Part shown: piece after piece, positions 59,093 to 64,000 of the stretch | Numbering within the stretch: the first letter of the stretch is position 1 | Layout: each line of letters starts with the position of its first letter | Origin: Myxococcus virescens | GTDB lineage: Bacteria; Myxococcota; Myxococcia; Myxococcales; Myxococcaceae | Assembly: GCF_900101905.1 (NCBI RefSeq) | Contig: NZ_FNAJ01000002.1 | Location: 372,001-436,000, forward strand | DNA length: 64,000 nt | Direction of reading: 5' to 3' | Program-made: the position numbers and the translations under genes | The notes under the pieces: generated by a model | Databases searched by the model: none | Seen by the model: only the letters and a program-made list of their open reading frames with translations | What the model was told of the DNA's origin: nothing

Positions 59093-59691
59093 GCCAGCCC
59101 CTGCACAGCGACGCGCAACTCGACGCACTGCGCGAGGTGGCCAACATTGGTTGTGGCCACGCGGCCAATGCGCTCTCCCGGTTGATGGGGGGACGCAAGG
59201 TGGACCTCTCCATTCCCCGCGTGCTGCTGACAGGCCCCTCCGACGCCGCCGAGCTTCTGGGCGGAGCCGCGCCGGTGGTGTCGGGGTGGCTGGGCATCCA
59301 GGGCGGGCTGCGGGGGGCCCTGTTGCTGGTGCTGCCCCAGCAGGACGGAGCCGCGCTGGAAGCGCTGCTCCTGGAGGGACAGCCCGCGATTCATCAGGCC
59401 GAACGGGACAGCGTGATGGCGGAGACGGCGAACATCGTCGCCAGCGCCTGCCTGTCCGCCATGGGCAGGCTGACGGGCTGGAAGCTGGTGCCCACGGTGC
59501 CCACGGTGCGGCGAGGCCGCGCGAGGGACGTGGTGTCCGACGCGGTGGGGCAGGTGGAGGGCGACGCCAGCAGCGTGGTGGTGCTGGAGGCCCGCTTCCT
59601 CGCGACCGCGGCGCCCCCGGTGGGTGGGCAGCTGCTGTTGGTGCTGGCGCGCGACAGCATCCGTGACCTGCTGGCGCGGCTGGGCGTGTAG
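59089..59691 (+). CDS. cheC: CheC-type CheY-P phosphatase
   Basis: This 200-residue protein starts with GTG 59089, overlapping the cheA stop. Both CheC active-site motifs (D/S-x3-E-x2-N) are intact: DALREVANIGCGHAANALSR (residues 11-18) and SVMAETANIVASACLSAMGR (about 107-114). It is expected to dephosphorylate CheY and may bind CheD. CheD is not encoded in this window. Its presence, with no CheZ or CheX, suggests that this system terminates signals in the manner of Bacillus and Thermotoga. Confidence 0.88.
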   Translation: MSQPLHSDAQLDALREVANIGCGHAANALSRLMGGRKVDLSIPRVLLTGPSDAAELLGGAAPVVSGWLGIQGGLRGALLLVLPQQDGAALEALLLEGQPAIHQAERDSVMAETANIVASACLSAMGRLTGWKLVPTVPTVRRGRARDVVSDAVGQVEGDASSVVVLEARFLATAAPPVGGQLLLVLARDSIRDLLARLGV

Positions 59692-59716
59692 CCCGTTTCG
59701 AGCTAGACGGGCGCCC

Positions 59717-60469
59717 ATGGATGAGAAGGCGCTGAAACAGCTCCTGGGCAGTGTGAAGTCCGGCCGCGTCTCCGTGGACGACGCGGTGGGCAAGTTGAAG
59801 GACCTGCCCTTCGCGGAGCTGGGGTACGCGACGCTCGACACGCACCGCAACCTGCGCTTCGGCTTCCCGGAGGTGGTGCTGGGTGAGCCCAAGACGGTGG
59901 AGCAACTGCTGGGCATCGTCGGGGCGTTGGTGGAGCGCAAGCAGACGGTGCTGGTGACGCGGCTCCAGCCGGACAAGGCGGAGGCGCTGGTGGCGCGCTT
60001 CCCCAAGGGCGAGTACCACCCGGTGGCGCGCATCTTCCATCTCAAGCAGGGCAAGGTGCGCGCGGGCCGCGTGGCCGTGGTGACGGCGGGCACCAGCGAC
60101 ATCCCCGTGGCGGAAGAGGCGGCCACGACGGCCGAGGCCATGGGCGCGGAGGTGCGGCGCGTCTACGACGTGGGCGTGGCCGGCATCCACCGGCTGCTGC
60201 GGCGCCGCGAGGAAATCCAGGAGTGCCATGCCGCCGTGGTGGTGGCGGGCATGGAGGGCGCGTTGGCCAGCGCGCTGGGCGGACTGGTGGGGATTCCCGT
60301 GGTCGCGGTGCCCACGTCGGTGGGCTACGGCGCCAACTTCAAGGGCGTGTCCGCGCTGCTGGCCATGGTGAACTCGTGCGCCTCCAACGTGGCCACGGTG
60401 AACATCGACAACGGTTTTGGCGGTGGCTTCTACGCCGCCCTCATCTCCCGCACGAAGGGACGCAGGTGA
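59717..60469 (+). CDS. larB: Nickel-pincer cofactor biosynthesis protein LarB
   Basis: This 250-residue protein has the AIR-carboxylase-like LarB layout: a short helical N-terminus, LDTHRNLRFGFPEVVLGEPK, then VAVVTAGTSDIPVAEEAATT, VYDVGVAGIHRLLRR, VVAGMEGALASALGGLVGIP and the terminal NSCASNVATVNIDNGFGGGF, with the conserved cysteine needed for catalysis. It carboxylates and hydrolyses nicotinic acid adenine dinucleotide to give pyridinium-3,5-biscarboxylic acid mononucleotide. It starts 25 bases after cheC and overlaps larC. Confidence 0.93.
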   Translation: MDEKALKQLLGSVKSGRVSVDDAVGKLKDLPFAELGYATLDTHRNLRFGFPEVVLGEPKTVEQLLGIVGALVERKQTVLVTRLQPDKAEALVARFPKGEYHPVARIFHLKQGKVRAGRVAVVTAGTSDIPVAEEAATTAEAMGAEVRRVYDVGVAGIHRLLRRREEIQECHAAVVVAGMEGALASALGGLVGIPVVAVPTSVGYGANFKGVSALLAMVNSCASNVATVNIDNGFGGGFYAALISRTKGRR

Positions 60470-61647
60470 GCACCATGCGACGCATCCTCTACCTGGAGCC
60501 GGTGGGCGGCATCGCCGGGGACATGTTCCTGGCGGCGGGCCTGGACCTGGGCATTTCGCCGGCGGAGCTGGAGCGCGCGCTGTCGGGCCTGCGCGTCCCG
60601 GGCTGGAAGCTGGCGGTGAGCCGCGCGGTGCGCCACGCCATCAGCGGCACGCACCTGGACGTCGTGCTGGATGCGCGCGAGGCCCATCCGCACCGCGCCT
60701 ACGCGGACATCCGGCGCCTCATCGAGGAGGCGGACACGCTGCCCCCGCGCGCGAAGGAGCGGGCGCTGGCGGTGTTCCGCGCCATCGGCGAGGCGGAGGC
60801 GAAGGTCCACGGCGTGTCCATCGACGACATCCACTTCCATGAAGTGGGCGCGGTGGACTCCATCGTCGACATCTGTGGCGCGGCGGTGGTGCTGGAGCTG
60901 CTGGGCAACCCGGAGGTCCATGCGGCGCCGCCGCCGCTGGGCAGCGGCACCATCCGCGTGGCCCATGGCGCCATGCCCATTCCCGTGCCCGCGACGCTGG
61001 AGTTGCTGCGTGACGTGCCCGTGCGCTTCGAAGGCGTGGGGGAGCTGACGACGCCCACGGGCGCGGCGCTGCTCAAGGTGCTGGCGCACATCGGCCATCC
61101 GCCGGACTTCATCGTGGAGAAGGTGGGCTACGGCGTCGGAACGAAGGACTTCAAGGACCGCCCCAACGTGCTGCGCGCGTCGCTGGGCCGGCTGGAGCAG
61201 GCCCGCAACGAAGGGCTCTGGGTGGTGGAGGCCAACCTGGATGACGCCACGCCGCAGCTACTGGGGCACTTGCTGGAGCGCTTGCTCGCGGTGGGCGCGC
61301 TGGACGCGTGGGTGACGCCGGTGGTGATGAAGAAGAGCCGGCCGGGGCACCTGTTGAGCGCGCTGGTGGAGGGCGGCACGCGCGAAGCCATCGTGGACGT
61401 GGTGTTGCGCGAGTCCACCACGCTGGGCGTGCGCTACCACCGCGTGGAGCGTCAGGCGCTGGAGCGTGACTGGGTGGAGGTGGAGACGCCGTGGGGCAAG
61501 GTCCGCGTGAAGCGTGGGCTGCGCCAGGGCGCGGTGCTCAACGCCCACCCGGAGTTCGAGGACTGCCGCCAGCTGGCGGAGGCCGCGGGCGTCCCCGTGA
61601 AGCAGGTGATGGCCGCGGCGGTGGCGGCGCTCGGCCCCAAGGACTGA
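60466..61647 (+). CDS. larC: Nickel-pincer cofactor biosynthesis protein LarC
   Basis: This 393-residue protein starts at GTG 60466 in a GTGA overlap with larB; ATG 60475 is an alternative. The N-terminus is YLEPVGGIAGDMFLAAGLDL. VSIDDIHFHEVGAVDSIVDI and LTTPTGAALLKVL follow, with the C-terminal LarC2-like domain (VVEANLDDATPQLLGHLLER, TPVVMKKSRPGHLL). It is one unbroken frame, unlike the two-part LarC1/LarC2 of some Lactobacillus. LarC inserts nickel into the pincer nucleotide in a CTP-dependent reaction. LarE (sulfur transfer) and LarA are not in the window. Confidence 0.93.
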   Translation: MSTMRRILYLEPVGGIAGDMFLAAGLDLGISPAELERALSGLRVPGWKLAVSRAVRHAISGTHLDVVLDAREAHPHRAYADIRRLIEEADTLPPRAKERALAVFRAIGEAEAKVHGVSIDDIHFHEVGAVDSIVDICGAAVVLELLGNPEVHAAPPPLGSGTIRVAHGAMPIPVPATLELLRDVPVRFEGVGELTTPTGAALLKVLAHIGHPPDFIVEKVGYGVGTKDFKDRPNVLRASLGRLEQARNEGLWVVEANLDDATPQLLGHLLERLLAVGALDAWVTPVVMKKSRPGHLLSALVEGGTREAIVDVVLRESTTLGVRYHRVERQALERDWVEVETPWGKVRVKRGLRQGAVLNAHPEFEDCRQLAEAAGVPVKQVMAAAVAALGPKD

Positions 61648-61658
61648 GCGCCGTGGGC

Positions 61659-61673
61659 GCCCTCTCCGAGGGC
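61659..61673 (+). terminator. Short hairpin after larC
   Basis: GCCCTC (61659-61664) pairs with GAGGGC (61668-61673) with a 3-base loop, 12 bases past the larC stop. It is weak and lies in an 88-base gap between convergent genes. Confidence 0.3.
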
Positions 61674-61735
61674 TTCGCGGACAGCTTCGTCAGGGGACGA
61701 TGAAGTCCCGGGCGCGGGCGCCCGAGCCGCGGTGG

Positions 61736-63124
61736 TTACGCCGGCAAACGCACCTGGATGCGGGTGCCGCCCTGCTCGGCGCGCACGCACAGGTCGCCGC
61801 CATGGCGCTCGACGATGCGCCGACAGACGTCCAGGCCCATGCCCGCCGCATGGGGCTTCGTGCTGAAGAAGGGCTCGAAGATGCGCGGCAGCAAGTCCTT
61901 GGGAATGCCCGGCCCGTCGTCGGAGACCTCGACGACCACGTGCGCGGCATCCTTCCAGGTGCGCAGTCGCACGCGGCCTCCGCGCTCGCCCAGCGCCTCC
62001 AGCGCGTTGAGCACCAGCTGCGTCCACAGCTCGTCGAGCGCGACGCCTTCCGCCTTCAGCCGGGGCAGGTGCGGGTCGTACTCACGCTCCACCGTGAGGT
62101 GCTCTCCGCGCAGCCGGTGGCCCAGCACCGCCAGCGCGTGCTCCAGTCCTTCGTGGACGTCCACGTCCTCACGCGGCACCGGGTCCATGAAGGCATAGGC
62201 CTTCACGCCTTCGACCAGTGCGGACACGCGTGCCGTTCCTCGCGCCACCTCCGCCATGAGCACGTCACAGCTCACCGCCACCACCAGCCACGCGAGCACG
62301 TCGCCCAGCAGCGCCCCGCCCACGCGCGTCGCCACCGACTCCAGCCACGCGACGTCCAGTCCGGAGGCCACCAGCGCGGGCGCCGCCTCCCACGCATCCG
62401 CCACGCCGCGCGCCTCCAACCAGGAGCCCAGCGCTTCTTCGCGCTCGGCGCGGGCCAGGGGCTCCAGCGGCGGAGAGGTCCGCCCGCGCTCCGCCGCTTC
62501 CCGAGGCAGCGCCAGCAGGACGCTGCGCTGGGGCAGGGAAAGGCCGTGGTCGCCCAGGGCCATGGCGCGCGCGGACACCGTGGCCATCAGCTCGCCCAGC
62601 CGCGCCGCGCTCCGCCGGGCCGCCGCGGCGGGGCTGCCCAGCTCGGCGCCCAGCTCGGCCGCCATGCGTCCCACGGGGAGCACTTCTGACTGAGGACGGA
62701 CGTCGTGCGCCTGCTGCTGGGAGCGCTGCGAGGCCAGCTCCATCAATCCCCGGCTGAGTCCGGGCGCCAGCCGCAGCAGCTCCCAGAAGGTGGCCGGCTC
62801 CATCCGGAACAGGCGCACGTCCGTCACCGCGTCGCCGCTGTGGGGGTAGGGCGCGTTCAGGAAGAGGATGAGCTCACCGAAGAGGTCGCCGGCCTCCAGC
62901 GTGAACGTGGGCACGCTCTCCGTGCCGGTGCGGCGGCTCCACTGCGTGTGGCCCTCCAGGATGACGGACAGGCCATCCGCGGCGGCGCCTTGCTCGGCGA
63001 TACGAGTGCCAGCGGGGAAGTGGAGTTGACGGCCATGGTCCGCCATCCAGCGGAGCTGTTCTCCGGTGAGTCGGGCGAACAGCGGAACCTGGCGCAACGC
63101 CGCGACGATGTCGTCACTTCCCAT
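61736..63124 (-). CDS. Cyclic-nucleotide-binding-domain kinase lacking phosphoacceptor histidine
   Basis: This 462-residue soluble protein starts with a cNMP-binding fold (about 1-130; VPLFARLTGEQLRWMADHGR, FPAGTRIAEQGAAADGLSVI, GDLFGELILFLNAPYP). A long helical region follows (about 150-350). A HATPase_c domain closes it (about 355-460; NALEALGERGG, DDGPGIPKDLLPRIFEPF, GMGLDVCRRIVERHGG). The segment in the place of HisKA reads AELGAELGSPAAAARR, where a GVAHELNNP-type histidine would fall at Ala 160. No other candidate histidine fits well. It may bind ATP and act allosterically, or use a distant histidine. Convergent with larC. Confidence 0.82.
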   Translation of the reverse strand: MGSDDIVAALRQVPLFARLTGEQLRWMADHGRQLHFPAGTRIAEQGAAADGLSVILEGHTQWSRRTGTESVPTFTLEAGDLFGELILFLNAPYPHSGDAVTDVRLFRMEPATFWELLRLAPGLSRGLMELASQRSQQQAHDVRPQSEVLPVGRMAAELGAELGSPAAAARRSAARLGELMATVSARAMALGDHGLSLPQRSVLLALPREAAERGRTSPPLEPLARAEREEALGSWLEARGVADAWEAAPALVASGLDVAWLESVATRVGGALLGDVLAWLVVAVSCDVLMAEVARGTARVSALVEGVKAYAFMDPVPREDVDVHEGLEHALAVLGHRLRGEHLTVEREYDPHLPRLKAEGVALDELWTQLVLNALEALGERGGRVRLRTWKDAAHVVVEVSDDGPGIPKDLLPRIFEPFFSTKPHAAGMGLDVCRRIVERHGGDLCVRAEQGGTRIQVRLPA

Positions 63125-63182
63125 ACGCCGGGATGCTGCCTGTCCCCGCCAGGGAGTCCATCGGATTCGGCGGGGCCCCGCG

Positions 63183-64000
63183 CTATCGCAAGGGTTGCCG
63201 CGTCAACGCCTGTGCGAAGGCGTCGTTCCGCTGCCCGGCCACGCACACCGGCAACCCCTCCACCATCCCGCAGCGCGCGCCCGCCCGGAGGAAGGCGCCC
63301 ACCTGCTGACGCACCACGACGTACACCGTGTCCCCGTCCACGCCGCCAGGGCGCATGGTGGCGTTGCACTCCTCCGCAATCGACGGTGGGGTCCGGGTGA
63401 CGTAGCCGCTGTTGAAGGTGAGGCCCAGCCGGTAGGCCATGTACCCCGTCGCGTTGACCAGCGGCTCGTTGTAGGGGCACACCCACTGCACCTGCGGCGG
63501 GAAGAGGGCCAGGTGCTGGTAGTGGCCCTTCAGCTCCGCCCACTCCGGGGCCTGGAGCCGGCGGAAGCCTTCCGGGCGACGGCGCAGCTCGCTCTTGTCC
63601 TGGCGTACGTCATAGGCCTGCACGGCGACCGCCAGCGCGAGCACCGCCGTCCCCACCCAGGCGCGCTCTCGCCACTGTCGCAGCCACAGGAGGAGGGCGC
63701 CGCCCATCACCGCGTAGCACAGCGGCCAGATGAAGCGCCCGGACGCGCGGAACGCGGACGTCAGCCGCGAGAAGGGCTCGTACAGCCCGCCCAGGTCCAC
63801 CACCAGCCGGCCCGTCCACGTCACCCGGGACGACAGCGCGTAGACGGCCAGCAGCAGCACCGCCACCGCGAAGGGCAGTCCCCGCCGCCAGGGCACATCG
63901 CGCAGCGTGCGGAAGCGAAGCGCCGCGCCCACGACGGAGAGCACCACGAGCAGCAGCGCCCCCGCGCCCACATAGCCGAAGCCTTCGCCCTGCCGCCGCG
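63183..64000 (-). CDS. Polytopic membrane protein (DUF6311-like), 3' part
   Basis: Only the last 272 or so residues are in the window; the gene continues past base 64000, where the frame stays open with no start needed. It contains several hydrophobic helices (ALLLVVLSVVGAALRF, LPFAVAVLLLAVYALSS, ASGRFIWPLCYAVMGGALLL, WVGTAVLALAVAVQAYDV). A soluble C-terminal domain of about 120 residues follows (HLALFPPQVQWVCPY to the end). The pattern resembles DUF6311 or glycosyltransferase-like membrane proteins with SGRFIWP. The function is unknown. Confidence 0.7.
   Translation of the reverse strand, partial: RRQGEGFGYVGAGALLLVVLSVVGAALRFRTLRDVPWRRGLPFAVAVLLLAVYALSSRVTWTGRLVVDLGGLYEPFSRLTSAFRASGRFIWPLCYAVMGGALLLWLRQWRERAWVGTAVLALAVAVQAYDVRQDKSELRRRPEGFRRLQAPEWAELKGHYQHLALFPPQVQWVCPYNEPLVNATGYMAYRLGLTFNSGYVTRTPPSIAEECNATMRPGGVDGDTVYVVVRQQVGAFLRAGARCGMVEGLPVCVAGQRNDAFAQALTRQPLR

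Overview
The window is high-GC DNA with a strong G/C third-position bias, packed genes and many stop/start overlaps. Its gene content points to a myxobacterium of the Myxococcus type: a MglA-like GTPase, two PilT-family ATPases, very large hybrid histidine kinases, an accessory chemosensory operon, TonB-dependent receptors with carboxypeptidase-regulatory domains, and many secreted or lipid-anchored proteins of unknown function. No rRNA, tRNA, CRISPR array, transposase or phage gene was seen.

Layout. 1-4.5 kb: the 5' end of an exported protein, a degenerate GT51-like protein, a TonB-dependent receptor and a membrane-anchored hypothetical. 4.7-14.3 kb: two hybrid sensor kinases. The first has 2478 residues and a 14-copy, exactly 276-bp HAMP repeat array. 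14.3-17.0 kb: an ankyrin-repeat relic, then a class II aldolase, a DapA-family lyase and a small membrane protein; the first two genes share a duplicated upstream element. 17.1-28.9 kb: an oxidoreductase, a YedA-like exporter, HrcA, a large carboxypeptidase-regulatory/PDZ protein, a YegS-like lipid kinase, a histone-H1-like protein, a HAD hydrolase, lipoproteins and an M50 protease coupled to a zinc-ribbon membrane protein. 29.1-34.5 kb: a DinG-like helicase, a BtuB-like receptor, a truncated LysR regulator and methionine aminopeptidase. 34.6-41.5 kb: DUF2231 protein, a translationally coupled trio around a secreted metalloprotease, an S37-type serine peptidase homologue that has lost its apparent catalytic residues, a small lipoprotein, RecX and a VOC pseudogene. 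41.5-48.2 kb: two PilT paralogues, an acetyltransferase, a MglA-like GTPase coupled to a PocR-domain histidine kinase, and a NYN-domain protein. 48.4-53.3 kb: two exported proteins (one di-heme), a novel six-repeat protein and ThiL. 53.4-61.6 kb: a chemosensory operon (MCP, YjbR-like, CheW, CheY, CheA, CheC) that runs into larB and larC. 61.7-64.0 kb: a cyclic-nucleotide-binding kinase without a phosphoacceptor histidine, and the C-terminal part of a polytopic membrane protein.

Themes. Signal transduction dominates, with five histidine kinases or CheA proteins, many receiver domains and one receptor. Motility-type NTPases (two PilT-like, one MglA-like) lie within 5 kb of each other. Several proteins look like former enzymes kept as structured proteins (GT51-like, S37-like, H-less kinase). 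The strongest candidates for undescribed biology are the six-repeat protein at 50.7-52.25 kb, the MglA-like/PocR-kinase operon, the HAMP-array kinase and the CheC-containing chemosensory operon without CheR or CheB. All functional calls rest on recognised motifs and reading of the translation; no database search was run.
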